Shown here in pieces: positions 17,558-26,622 of a stretch of 64,000 bases of DNA (the stretch's first letter is position 1; each line of letters opens with the position of its first letter). Origin of the DNA: Azospirillum canadense (GTDB lineage: Bacteria > Pseudomonadota > Alphaproteobacteria > Azospirillales > Azospirillaceae); assembly GCF_025961225.1 (NCBI RefSeq), contig NZ_JAOQNG010000003.1:248001-312000 (forward strand). Reading direction: 5' to 3'. The position numbers and the translations under genes were made by a program. The notes under the pieces were generated by a model. That model was not told the DNA's origin and did not search any database. It was given only the letters and a program-made list of their open reading frames with translations.

Positions 17558-17716
17558 GGCTGAACTCCAGCAGCAAATCCTGACCCATCGGCCTAGCAGC
17601 ATCAGCCGCTTGGTTTCGATAGAGAAAGACACCGGTTTTCGGCGTCTTTCGAAGGCGCGGCGATGTGGTCCGTCCCGCTCTACTCTCGCCCAGCAATTTC
17701 CAGCGGGAGACGATCC

Positions 17717-18691
17717 GTGAAACGCCTTGTGCTCATGCTACCCATTGCCCTCGCCCTCAGCGCCGCGGCCCCGGCTTTCGCCGCGGACGAGACCGTGGTG
17801 GACACGCTGCTGAACCGCATCGAGCGGTTGACGGAGCGGAACGCGCATCTCACCAGCGAGAACGAGCGCCTGTCGCGCGCCGTGGCCGATGCTGGCACGT
17901 CTCCCATCGCCAAAGCCCTCGTCTCCGCACAAAAGCTTTCCGCTGATGACGCGGCGGCCCAGGCCGGCGTGACGGGCGCCCGCGTGGTCCCGTCGCCTCA
18001 GGCGCCTCCTGTCACGCCGTCGGCCGCCCCGCTCGACCAGGGGCAGTTCGATGCCCGGATGCGTCAGTGGGTGGCGGACAATGCCGGCTTCATCTTCGAC
18101 AGTGTGAACAAGCACCTCGCCGAGAAGCAGCAGGCCTCCCAACCGAAGACGGCCGATTTCGCCGCCCGGGCCGACGACATCTTCCGCAAGGGCGCCCTGA
18201 AAGCGGGGGCCCCCGACACCGCGGCCAAGGTTCGGCTGGTGGTTTTCGCCGACTACAACTGCCGCTATTGCAAGCAGATGGACCCGGTGGTCGAGGAGCT
18301 GATGCAGGCGAACCCCGATCTTCAGGTCGTCTACCGCGATCTGCCGATCCTCGCCCCCACGTCGCGTCTCGCCGCCCAAGCCGCCCGCGCCGCCGACCGG
18401 CAGGGCAAATTCCTCGCGTTCCACCGGGAGCTCTACAAGCTTCCGCAAATCGACGAGAAAGCCATCCAGGACCTGGCCGCCACGCTCGGACTCGATTTGG
18501 AGCGGCTGAAGCAGGACATGACCTCGCCTGAGATCGCCAGCCAAGTCACCAACGACTTCAATCTCGGCCAGAGCCTACGGATCAACGGGACGCCGTTCCT
18601 TTATGTCGAGGGAGCAGACCGCACGTTCCCCGGTGCTGTTCCGGCGGCCGATCTCCAGCAGGCCATCGCTCAGGTGCGCAGCAAGGGGTGA
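17717..18691 (+). CDS. DsbA/Com1-like thiol:disulphide oxidoreductase with N-terminal coiled coil
   Basis: A 324-residue periplasmic protein. The GTG start at 17717 follows GGGAGA. A signal peptide (LVLMLPIALALSAAAPAFAA) is followed by a coiled coil (LLNRIERLTERNAHLTSENE), a Pro/Ala linker, then a thioredoxin-fold DsbA_Com1 domain from about residue 170. The active site is CRYC in VVFADYNCRYCKQMDPVVEE, and the cis-Pro loop is INGTPFLYVEGA. It probably oxidises or isomerises disulphides in neighbouring exported proteins. The coiled coil may drive dimerisation, as in DsbC-like proteins. The next gene begins three bases after its stop. Confidence 0.85.
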   Translation: MKRLVLMLPIALALSAAAPAFAADETVVDTLLNRIERLTERNAHLTSENERLSRAVADAGTSPIAKALVSAQKLSADDAAAQAGVTGARVVPSPQAPPVTPSAAPLDQGQFDARMRQWVADNAGFIFDSVNKHLAEKQQASQPKTADFAARADDIFRKGALKAGAPDTAAKVRLVVFADYNCRYCKQMDPVVEELMQANPDLQVVYRDLPILAPTSRLAAQAARAADRQGKFLAFHRELYKLPQIDEKAIQDLAATLGLDLERLKQDMTSPEIASQVTNDFNLGQSLRINGTPFLYVEGADRTFPGAVPAADLQQAIAQVRSKG

Positions 18692-18694
18692 CGC

Positions 18695-19225
18695 ATGGCG
18701 CTTGGTCGTACGCTCGCCGCCGGCATCATGCTGGCGGCGGCTGCGGGCTCCGCCAGCGCGACGCCCCGGCAGAATTCGTGGAAGAGCACCGAGGCGGCGA
18801 CCCAGCGCGCAGCGGTCGACACGGGCGATCTGACGTTGATCCTGCGGGTCCTGGCGAGCAGCGTCAGCACCACCGAATTTACCGTCGCCATGTCGCCCCT
18901 GACAGCGGAGGTTCGCACCCGGTACCAGGGCGACGAATGCCTCTTTTACGAAGAAGTGACCAACACGCCGTTTGCTTCCAACCCCAACTTCGCTCCCGTC
19001 GCAGGCGAGATCGTGAAAGCGACCCTGCCCGCCAAGTTCTACAACAACAAGGTCGTGGGCAAACTCGCCAGTTACATCGCATACATGGCGGCAACGGGCG
19101 ATCCCCCTGCGTGTGTGTGCGAGCCGATGCCGGTTCAGGAGGTGATCGACCTCTGCCGGCGCCAATACTACCCGGCCGCTTCAGAGGACCGGGCGCGCTA
19201 TGACAGGGCGTTGCGGTCCCCTTGA
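18695..19225 (+). CDS. Exported hypothetical protein with several cysteines
   Basis: A 176-residue product that starts three bases after the DsbA-like gene, so it is translationally linked. The signal peptide MALGRTLAAGIMLAAAAGS ends near SASA. The mature protein has Cys in GDECLF, PPACVCEP and IDLCRR, four in all, a likely substrate for the oxidoreductase. Family unknown. Confidence 0.6.
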   Translation: MALGRTLAAGIMLAAAAGSASATPRQNSWKSTEAATQRAAVDTGDLTLILRVLASSVSTTEFTVAMSPLTAEVRTRYQGDECLFYEEVTNTPFASNPNFAPVAGEIVKATLPAKFYNNKVVGKLASYIAYMAATGDPPACVCEPMPVQEVIDLCRRQYYPAASEDRARYDRALRSP

Positions 19226-19243
19226 ACGGGGACCAGCTCGCCC

Positions 19244-19510
19244 TCACCGCAGCGCGTATCCTCCATTGTCCCACCGGGGCGCGGGCGGCGAAGCGACCGT
19301 TTCGCCCAGCAAGCCAGCGAACGGGTTGAGCACGTCGATGGCCTCGCCGACTTGGCCCGAAGCCCAGTGCAGCGCCACCGCGGTGGTGCCGGGCTTGCTG
19401 TGCTCGAAATACATGCCGATGCCGATCCCGATTATCATCATGATCACGGGCGATCGCACGAGTTGGAGGAAGAACGCGAAGAGAAACGTTCTTATAATCA
19501 TGTTGAGCAT
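19244..19510 (-). CDS. Small membrane protein
   Basis: An 88-residue product with one or two hydrophobic helices (MLNMIIRTFLFAFFLQLV, SPVIMMIIGIGIGMYFEHS) and a soluble tail. It converges on the exported-protein gene. No family recognised. Confidence 0.55.
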   Translation of the reverse strand: MLNMIIRTFLFAFFLQLVRSPVIMMIIGIGIGMYFEHSKPGTTAVALHWASGQVGEAIDVLNPFAGLLGETVASPPAPRWDNGGYALR

Positions 19511-19679
19511 GGGGACCTCTCTCGCTTTGTGCCTGGCATCCTACCGGGACGCCAAAGCGCCGCGCGCCGGAGAAAGGCATCGCTTTCCCGCGCCTTTCAC
19601 AGGCGCGGAGCGCACTGGCCGATGCCCAAAATTGGCAACGCTGCCTAAGCTGGTCTTTGCACGTTGTGAGCGCTTGAGA

Positions 19680-20003
19680 TCAGGCGTTGATCCAGAAGAA
19701 GCCCTCCGTCGCGATGAAGTCGAGCGCCTGGTCGAGCGGCATGATGACGGGCCCGAAGTCGCCGGGAGCGGCCCAGGCATCGCGACGCCACCAGAGCACC
19801 TGAACCGTATCGTCGCGTCCGGTCGGGCGTAGGCGAGCCACCGGCCCGCCGGTTCGGCGGCTGTAGAGCGTGTAGCCGCGATTGGCGCGCACCACCTCGA
19901 CCCCGCCGTGCGGAAAGGCGAAGGCCGCGATGCACTCGCGCAGCGCGTCGCTTTTGGCGGCCGTCGTGATCTCCTCCCCCGGCACGGGTCGCCGTGGCGC
20001 CAT
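19680..20003 (-). CDS. Hypothetical protein, possibly 5'-truncated by the adjacent IS
   Basis: A 107-residue frame. The body is protein-like: VEVVRANRGYTLYSRRTGGP, VQVLWWRRDAWAAPGDFGP, LDQALDFIATEGFFW. The N-terminal part runs up against the truncated transposase, so the original start may have been replaced. No family recognised. Confidence 0.45.
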   Translation of the reverse strand: MAPRRPVPGEEITTAAKSDALRECIAAFAFPHGGVEVVRANRGYTLYSRRTGGPVARLRPTGRDDTVQVLWWRRDAWAAPGDFGPVIMPLDQALDFIATEGFFWINA

Positions 20004-20019
20004 CCCTCGGAGCGCCTTC

Positions 20020-21051
20020 ATGGTCAACACGGTCCCGCGCCCTTTGGTCCAGTGGCTTTGGCCCTTCATCGGCTGCTTTTCCGCCGCGAACTGGCACCAC
20101 GTCCAGGTGCTGGTCGCCGGGGCTGTGCTGTGCCCCGGCCGGCGCACCGTCGCGGGCGCGCTGCGCGTCATGGGCCTGGAGCAGGCCGCCGGCTTCGCCA
20201 TCTATCACCGTGTCCTGAGCACCGCCCGCTGGTCGGCCCGGCGCGTCGCACGCGTGCTGCTGCACCTCCTCGTCAGCGCTCTGGTGCCGCACGGGCCGGT
20301 GGTCATCGCCCTCGACGACACCATCGAGCGTCGCTGGGGCAAACGGATCGCCATGCGCGGTATTTACCGCGATCCGGTGCGCTCCAGCCACGGCCACTTC
20401 GTCAAGGTCAGCGGCCTGCGCTGGCTGTGTGTCATGCTGCTCGCCCCCGTGCCCTGGGCCGGCGCCGTCTGGGCCCTGCCGTTCCTGAGCGTGCTGGCGC
20501 CTTCCGAACGCGCCACGCAGAGCCAGGGCCGGCGGCACAAGCCGCTGACCGATTGGGCACGGCAGGCGCTGCTGCAGACCGCGCGCTGGCTGCCCGGCCG
20601 GACCGTGATCGCGGTGGCCGACAGCAGCTTTTCGGCCATCGAGCTGTTGCGCGCCGTCGCCGCGCACCTCACCGTGATCACCCGCTTGCGCCTGGATGCC
20701 GGGCTGTACGAGCCGGCCCCGGCGCGCACCGCGCGGACCCTGGGGCGACCGCGGGTGAAGGGGGCGCGGCTGCCCACGCTGAACGAGCGGCTGGTTGATC
20801 CAGCGACCGTGTGGCAGCGGGTGACGCTGCGTGGCTGGTACGGCCAGAGCGAACGGCGGCTCGACCTCGCCTCGGGCACGGCTATCTGGCGCCACCCCGG
20901 CCGTCAGGTGGCGATCCGCTGGGTGCTGGTGCGCGATGGCGAGGGTGAGAAACCGCCGCAGGCGTTTCTGAGCACCGATCCCGCCGCCGACCCGCTGGCG
21001 ATCCTCGGCTGGTTCGTCCAAAGGTGGCGCGTCGAGATCGACCAGCCATGA
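20020..21051 (+). pseudogene. IS701/IS4-like DDE transposase, 3'-truncated
   Basis: A 343-residue frame with transposase features: VVIALDDTIERRWGKRIAMR (first Asp region), VIAVADSSFSAIELLR (second Asp), ILGWFVQRWRVEI near the end. In this family the last motif is normally followed by a catalytic Glu and about 60 more residues. Here it stops at DQP, directly where the serine-recombinase remnant begins (21058). The element is therefore cut at its right side and its left end is not defined. Confidence 0.65.
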
Positions 21052-21057
21052 TGCCTC

Positions 21058-21573
21058 TCAAGTGTCACGGATTTGACGAGGGGAGCGGCCGGAAGGCCGC
21101 GAGCATTCACGGAGCTTTTTCAAACGGTCGAGTTCGGCGTCATCGACCTTGAGCAGCCATATCCGATAACTGGAAACGGTGCTCAACCGTCCTTGGACTT
21201 TTCCTTGCCGGACCCAGGCGAACAGCGTTTGATGGGGCATGCCCAGGCGCTCGGCCAGTTCCAGGATGGTCATCTCGTTCTCCTGACGCTCGATATGGTC
21301 GGCGGGAGCCAGCTGGCGGCGAGCGACCAGACCTTGTCGGCGCAGCAGATCACTGACCATTCCACGCGTGCAGCCGGGGCGGTGGCGAGCCGAGCGCCAG
21401 CCTTCCTCATTCAGCTTGGCTGCGATGACGCGTTGAATACAGCCGGCTCGGCGCAGTTCCGCGACCCGAGTCAGCAGCGCGTCATAGTCGCTGAGTTGGT
21501 TCAGACGGGCCAGGGGCCGGCGGATCTCGGTTCGCGTCCGGGAGCCGCCGGCCCAATGGCACTCGACAGTGAC
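21058..21573 (-). pseudogene. C-terminal part of a large serine recombinase, split by IS1111-type insertion
   Basis: The minus strand reads VTVECHWAGGSRTRTEIRRP, LSDYDALLTRVAELRRAGC, VIAAKLNEEGWRSAR, then a small HTH (TILELAERLGMPHQTLFAWV) and a stop at 21058. This is the tail of recombinases with zinc-ribbon domains. The coding frame joins exactly to the piece at 23101-23849 if the inserted element is removed (TTEVV to VTVECHW). Confidence 0.7.
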
Positions 21574-21664
21574 ATGGGGTAATCGCGGACGCGTGGGGCT
21601 TCCAACCAAAGCGGTGAGTTCTGCGTTACCCGCTTCAAGGAAAGGCACTGCAAGGAGAGCCGCC

Positions 21665-22696
21665 ATGGAGCAGTTTGTCGGGTTGGACGTGTCGCTGAAC
21701 GAGACCTCGGTGTGCGTTGTGACGGAAGCCGGCAAGGCGGTGTGGAAGGGGAAATGCGCCTCGACCCCGGAGGCCATTGCGGAAACGCTGCGCCGCCACG
21801 CCCCTCAGGCGGTTCGCATTGGTCTGGAGAGCGGCCCTCTGTCGACCTGGCATTGGCACGCTCTGCGCGACCTGGGCCTGCCGGTGGTTTGCCTCGATGC
21901 TCGGCAAGTCAAGGCGGCGTTATCGTTGCAGATCAACAAAACCGATGCCAACGACGCCCATGGCTTGGCCCAGGTCGTCCGCACCGGCTGGTTTCGCGCA
22001 GTCGAGGTCAAGAGCCTGGACAGCCATCTCGCGCGCGCCCAGTTGATGGCCCGCACCCAGCTGGTGGCCATGCGCCGGGACGTCGTCAACCAGATGCGCG
22101 GCATCCTGAAGACCTTCGGCCTGATCCTGGGCAAGGTCGGCGGGGCGGCGCTGCCCGCACGGGTTCGGGAGTTGACCACCGGTCAGGCCGGTGTGGCGGT
22201 CGTCACCGAGGCGCTGCTGGCCGTCTGGCAACGCCTCACCGAGCAGATCGAGGTGCTTGACCGGACGGTTCTGCGCCAGGCGCGGGACAACCTGGTCTGT
22301 CGGCGCTTGATGACCATCCCAGGGATCGGGCCGATCACCGCGCTGAGCTTCACCACGGTGATCGATGATCCCGCGCGGTTCGCCAAGTCTTCAAGCGTGG
22401 GCGCCTACTTGGGCCTGACCCCGCGGCAGTACCAGTCGGGCGAAGTGGACTGGGCGGGGCGGATCTCGAAGGCCGGCGACAAGCTGACGCGCGGTTATCT
22501 GTTCGAAGCCGCGGGAACCCTGCTGACCCGGGTGGAGAAATGGTGCGCTCTCAAGGCCTGGGGCGTTCGCCTGGCCAAACGCATCGGCCTGAAGAAGGCC
22601 AAGGTCGCGGTGGCTAGGAAACTGGCGGTGCTGATGCATCGGCTTTGGGTGGACGGCAGCGAGTTTCGCTGGGCGGGCCAGGAGGTGGCCGCCTGA
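21665..22696 (+). CDS. IS110/IS1111-family transposase (DEDD)
   Basis: A 343-residue transposase. The N-terminal RuvC-like domain begins MEQFVGLDVSLNETSVCVV (first Asp), continues with IGLESGPLSTWHWHAL (Glu) and KTDANDAHGLAQVVRTG (Asp pair), completing the DEDD set. The C-terminal domain has LMTIPGIGPITALSFTTVI and YLGLTPRQYQSGEVDWAGRI, with the conserved serine in this region. It starts at 21665 after AAGGAGAGCC. Length is normal for the family and the gene looks functional. Confidence 0.9.
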   Translation: MEQFVGLDVSLNETSVCVVTEAGKAVWKGKCASTPEAIAETLRRHAPQAVRIGLESGPLSTWHWHALRDLGLPVVCLDARQVKAALSLQINKTDANDAHGLAQVVRTGWFRAVEVKSLDSHLARAQLMARTQLVAMRRDVVNQMRGILKTFGLILGKVGGAALPARVRELTTGQAGVAVVTEALLAVWQRLTEQIEVLDRTVLRQARDNLVCRRLMTIPGIGPITALSFTTVIDDPARFAKSSSVGAYLGLTPRQYQSGEVDWAGRISKAGDKLTRGYLFEAAGTLLTRVEKWCALKAWGVRLAKRIGLKKAKVAVARKLAVLMHRLWVDGSEFRWAGQEVAA

Positions 22697-23097
22697 ACCA
22701 CGTTTGAACGCGAGGTCGAAAGGGTTCCGCCCGCCGCGGAGCGAGGTCCCTGCCGGGACGAAGCGGCAGCCATCCCGTCTATGTGGATGCAAGATCGCTG
22801 GGGCATCCCGCCCGCGATCACTGCGTCAGTGACATTGGGAGGCTGCGCTCCTCACGCCATCATGCGGCGGCACCTGCCGACCGCGGAGACAACCATGGAT
22901 CCGGCAGTGGTCTTGGTCCTCGGAACGGACTGCGACATCAACGAGCCTCGTCGTCTGGAACGGTCGCCCAGGTGGGTCCACAGGCCCGCCCCGTCATTGA
23001 TGGAGGTGCGAGGCGGGCCTGTGGACTACCTGGACGACCTGGCACAGTGAAATGAAAACCCACATTGGGAAAGTGCTTGATCCTTGGCCCGCGATTA
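22697..23097 (+). ncRNA. 3' non-coding region of the IS1111-type element, candidate guide RNA
   Basis: About 400 bases follow the transposase inside the element and encode no protein I can support. A perfect 15-bp inverted repeat, GTCCACAGGCCCGCC (22976-22990) and GGCGGGCCTGTGGAC (23012-23026), forms a strong hairpin. IS110-family elements encode a bridge or seek RNA that picks target and donor; in the IS1111 group it lies downstream of the transposase. The location fits; the exact RNA ends are unknown. Confidence 0.45.
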
Positions 23098-23100
23098 GAC

Positions 23101-23849
23101 AACCACTTCGGTCGTACCGGCGACGGTCACCACAATGCGCTCCAGCACCAGGCGCACCAATTCCTGGCGCTCCACTACGGTCGTCGTTGGGGCCCGCCAG
23201 AGGGCGGGAATATCCGCGGCCAAGCGCCGGATGGCGTCCTGCTCGGCGGCGGTCAGGCGCCGTGGGGCACGGCGCTGGAAGCTCTCATAGTCCGCCGTCA
23301 GACGCTGTTCGGTTGCCAACGCCTCTTCCCATTGCCGCTCCAGCGTCCGGGCGACCAAGCGGTTCTCCGGTTCCACCGCGGCATACATCCGGGACGCCCG
23401 ATCGGCCTCGTAATGGGCCCGCTCCAGGCGCAGGCGCCACTGGCGGTGCTGGTCCGCTCGTTCCAGTTCCAAATCCTCCGCCAGCTGAAGGCTGGTGTCC
23501 AAAGCCGCCGGGGTGAGCGCTCGCAAGACCAGCTCGGTGACGTGCGCATCGAGCGCGTCCCCCGCCAGCGCTTGGCAGATTGGTACCCCGTAGCAAGCGC
23601 TCTCCGCACCGCACACGTAGCGGAGGCCGCGCCCGTTGTGGTTGTGGTGGGTGAACATGCGATGGCCACAGCGCCCGCAGGCGAGCAGCCCGGACAGCAG
23701 TCCCGGCCCATGGCGGGGAATGCCCCGATGGTCGCTGCGATTGGCCGCCATTTGCTCCAGGTTCGCCATGTAGCGCTCCCAGCTGATGTAAGCCGGCAGG
23801 CGGTCGCGCAGAACAATGACCCCGTTCTCCAGGTCATGACCACGCGGCG
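23101..23849 (-). pseudogene. Middle part of the split serine recombinase (zinc ribbon and coiled coil)
   Basis: The minus strand reads HDLENGVIVLRDRLPAYIS, WERYMANLEQMAANR, then a zinc ribbon (LLACGRCGHRMF ... RYVCGAESACYG), a long coiled coil (LERAHYEADRASRMYAAVEP) and LVRLVLERIVVTVAGTTEVV. This order is typical of large serine recombinases. The N-terminal catalytic domain is missing because the IS256-family element sits at 23850. The C-terminus continues beyond the IS1111-type element. Confidence 0.72.
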
Positions 23850-25275
23850 GATCGTGCCCCGAGGCGTGGTGTCTGAGGGGGCCTCTGTGCTCTTCGGCGG
23901 GTTGAGGCCGCCGGTCTACTCCGCTGCGATGGACAGCGGATCAGGGGTGTGAGGGTGGCACAGCTCGGCCAGGCTTTCCATGGTCATGTAGCGCCGGGCC
24001 ACCGCCCATTCATCATGCTGCTCCAGCAGCAAGGCGCCGACGAGGCGCACAACCGCCCCTTCGCCAGGGAAGATGCCGACGACGTTGGTGCGCCGCTTGA
24101 TCTCGCCATTCAGCCGCTCCAGAGGATTCGTGCTGTGCAATTTGGTGCGCAGGTCCTTGGGGTACTTCATGTAGGCCAGCACGTCGAACTCCGCCTCGTC
24201 CATCAGCGCCGCCAGCTTGGAAAAGCGCGGCCGCAGGCTGTCGGCCACCCGGCGCCACTGCTCATGCGCCGCCTCAGCGGTCTCCTGGGCAAAGGCGGTG
24301 CGAATGGTGGCCACGACCATCGTCTGGTGCGCCTTGCCGACGCAGGCGAGGAGATTCCTCATGCAATGAACACGACAGCGTTGAAGTGTGGCGCCCAGCA
24401 CCTTGGAAGCGGCGGCCTTCAGCCCGAGATGCGCATCGGCGATCACCAGCTTTACGCCGCGTAGGCCCCGGCGGGTGAGGGTGCGCAGGAAATCGGTCCA
24501 GAAGGTCTCGGCTTCCGACAGCCCGAGGCCGAGCCCCAGCACCTCGCGCCGGCCATCGCTGTTGACGCCGATGGCCAGTATGGCGGCGAGCGAGACGATG
24601 CGGCCGTCCTGGCGCACTTTCACGTAGGTCGCATCCAGCCACACAAAGGGCCAGTCGCCTTCCAGCGGCCGGTTCAGGAACGCCTGCACGCGCTCGTCGA
24701 TGTCCTGGCACAGGCGGCTGACCTGGCTCTTGGAGATGCCGGTCATGCCCATCGCCTTGACCAGATCATCGACGTTGCGCGTCGAGATGCCCTGCACGTA
24801 GGCCTCCTGAATCACCGCGATTAGCGCCTTCTCCGCGGTGCGGCGCGGCTCCAGGAAGGCCGGGAAGTAGGAGCCGCGCCGCAGCTTGGGGATGCGCAGG
24901 TCGATGGCCCCGGCGCGCGTCTCCCAGGTCCGCTCCCGGTAGCCGTTGCGCTTGGTCTGGCGGTCCTCGCTGCGTTCGCCATACCCGGCGCCGCACAGGC
25001 TCTCCACCTCCAGCTCCATCAGGCGCTGGGCGGCGAAGCCGACCATCTCGCGCAGAAAGTCGGCATCGGCGCTCTTCCCAATCAGCTCCTGAAGAGCGAT
25101 CCTGTCCTCGGTCATCGTGGTCTCCGTCTTGGTTGATGGTCGTTAAGCAACCTCAACTTAGCCGAAGAACACGGTGACCGCCGCTCCCGAACGGCCGGCC
25201 CGCCTGCGCCAGCTATGGGGGAGCGCTCCGGCGGGCCAGCCTCACGCCTCAGACACCACGCGGTGGGACGCGATC
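23850..25275 (-). mobile_element. IS256-family element, copy 1
   Basis: 1,426 bp, essentially identical in sequence and equal in length to the copy at 59097-60522. Both ends begin GATCG and form imperfect inverted repeats of about 28 bp sharing GCGTGGTGTCTGAGG. The flanking 8 bases differ (ACGCGGCG and GCGATCAC), so no target duplication remains, suggesting that this copy took part in a deletion or inversion. Its flanks are recombinase fragments in opposite orientations. Confidence 0.85.
23916..25115 (-). CDS. IS256-family transposase
   Basis: A 399-residue mutator-type transposase. Catalytic DDE residues are expected in VWLDATYVKVRQ, LVIADAHLGLK and the helix AAHEQWRRVADSL. The family signature RCRVHCMRNLLACVGKAHQ is present. 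It begins MTEDRIALQELIGKSADA and has normal length. It differs from the second copy in at least one residue (MVVATIR here, MVAATIR there). Confidence 0.93.
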   Translation of the reverse strand: MTEDRIALQELIGKSADADFLREMVGFAAQRLMELEVESLCGAGYGERSEDRQTKRNGYRERTWETRAGAIDLRIPKLRRGSYFPAFLEPRRTAEKALIAVIQEAYVQGISTRNVDDLVKAMGMTGISKSQVSRLCQDIDERVQAFLNRPLEGDWPFVWLDATYVKVRQDGRIVSLAAILAIGVNSDGRREVLGLGLGLSEAETFWTDFLRTLTRRGLRGVKLVIADAHLGLKAAASKVLGATLQRCRVHCMRNLLACVGKAHQTMVVATIRTAFAQETAEAAHEQWRRVADSLRPRFSKLAALMDEAEFDVLAYMKYPKDLRTKLHSTNPLERLNGEIKRRTNVVGIFPGEGAVVRLVGALLLEQHDEWAVARRYMTMESLAELCHPHTPDPLSIAAE

Positions 25276-25608
25276 GCGATCACCGACCGGCTCACCCAGG
25301 AGGGGCTGAGCAGCGCCACCGGCAAACCCCTCACCGGGGCCATGATTCAGTGGATCCGCTACGTGCACCGAATCCCGCTGCCGCCACCGCCGCCCGACAC
25401 GCTGACGGTCAAGGAGGTCAGCCGGCGCTACGGCGTCAGTGCCGGCGTCGTGTACTACTGGATCGAGCATGGGCTCGTGCCGGCGCATCGCCGCAGGCCG
25501 GGCTGCCCCTATGCCATCACCCTGGACGCCACCACCGACGCCGCCTTGCGCCAACGGGCCGCCACCGTCAAGCGGCCGGCGTCCACCAACTCCCCAAATC
25601 CATCCTGA
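25276..25608 (+). pseudogene. C-terminal tail of a second recombinase, fused to the IS256 end
   Basis: After the IS end the frame reads ITDRLTQEGLSSATGKPLT, then an HTH (LTVKEVSRRYGVSAGVVYYW, IEHGLVPAHRRRPGCPY). It resembles the tail of the split recombinase but points the other way. The open frame extends back into the IS (to 25174), which is a chance fusion. It stops at 25608 against the group II intron fragment. Confidence 0.5.
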
Positions 25609-25624
25609 TGGAGGTGCATTATGT

Positions 25625-26011
25625 CGTCACTATTGGAATGCCCAAGGGCCGCCTGCGCCCGTCCGCCTTCGGAATGTAGACCCGGCGGACCGGTTGCGGG
25701 CGATAGCCCTTGAGGCTCAGATCGTTGCTCAACCTCATCCGACTCTCCGGCGTCCTGCACACCACGCCGTCGATGCCGGGAGTTTTGTGGCCGGCGTTCT
25801 GCTGGGTGACCCGGCGGACCGCCAACCGTTTCGCGGATGTCGAGCGGACCAGGAGCTTCTGCAGGTTCTTCACCTGCCGTCCCTTCCCGGCCGCCGCGGC
25901 ACGGTAGATCCGTTCTTGAAGGCGCTTCACGACCGCTTCCGTCGCGGTCCAATCGATGGCGGACCACGTCGGTGTCGGTTGTCGTTCACCGGTCTGTTCG
26001 GTTTGCACCAT
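25625..26011 (-). pseudogene. N-terminal fragment of group II intron reverse transcriptase (LtrA-like)
   Basis: About 128 residues: MVQTEQTGERQPTPTWSAI, then the RT-0 region (VVKRLQERIYRAAAAGKGRQ, VKNLQKLLVRSTSAKRLAVR), AGHKTPGIDGV, and the RT-1 motif YIPKADGRRRPLGIP. The palm and maturase parts are absent because the sequence is cut just after this motif. It cannot make an active enzyme. Confidence 0.75.
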
Positions 26012-26622
26012 CCAACGTCTCCGGCAATTCCAAGCACCCCAAGGGGTTCGACCGTTGAGACCATGGCGGAAGTCTGCGCCCTTTCAGGCTGGGGATTCCC
26101 TCGTCACCGAGGCCCTATCCATCCCATTACTGGATGGCCTTCGCTTTCTCCGCCTTTCCTCTACCCTCTCCACCGTTTCCTCCCTTGCGGACGGCATACC
26201 ATCAGCTCGCGGCGGACGGGGTGAATAGGGCTTACCCTGTTGTCTGATGTGGAGAAGCGGATGGGGAGGCTGCGCCCTATAGTCCGGCGGGGTTTCCTGC
26301 CACCGTCGTCGGGGCTGGCAACCGACGATCCGACCCGCGTACCGTTTTGGCGTCGGCCTGTCAGCACCTTTGGCCGGTTGCCGATGACGGACCTTGACGA
26401 CGGGCGTTCACATGCGTTCAGCCTTCCATCCTCTGCTGGGCCGCCTCCGGATCGGTGCTCCCAGATTGTGGCCGTTGTCCCCAGAGCTTCACACGTTGGA
26501 TCGCTCCTTCGCCTGTCCAGGTAGCAGCACTTGGGTGGACAAGGTTCCTTCATAGGACACTCCAACATCAAACCTTGCGGGCTGTCGGGAAGGTGTGTTT
26601 CCCGACACCCCTCAGGTCACAC
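25625..26622 (-). mobile_element. 5' part of a group II intron, 3'-truncated
   Basis: On the minus strand the intron begins GTGTGACCTGAGGGG at 26622, fitting the GUGYG consensus for group II 5' ends. About 600 bases of structured non-coding sequence (domains I-IV) precede the reverse-transcriptase start at 26011. The intron breaks off near 25620-25630; the rest of the reverse transcriptase, maturase and domains V-VI are gone. It sits inside an ISL3 transposase gene. Confidence 0.68.

Larger units (their letters stand above)
21574..23100 (+). mobile_element. IS110-family element, IS1111-type, complete
   Basis: About 1,527 bp lie inside the split recombinase gene. The junctions share GACA (21571-21574 and 23098-23101), so the exact edges can slide within four bases. 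Subterminal inverted repeats TAATCGCGGAC (21580-21590) and GCCCGCGATTA (23087-23097) sit about 6-7 bases from one end and 2-3 from the other, the asymmetric arrangement typical of the IS1111 group. There is no target duplication. The transposase is near the left end and a 400-base non-coding region fills the right. Confidence 0.8.

Noticed and set aside
15089..17563. Plus-strand open frame of 824 codons
   Set aside because: It lies opposite the 535-residue and exported-protein genes, is rich in Arg/Gln/His and has no family; it is a GC-driven shadow.
19645..21021. Minus-strand frame of 458 codons
   Set aside because: It overlaps the IS701/IS4-like transposase on the other strand and is low-complexity in that part; only the last third is protein-like and is listed as a small gene.
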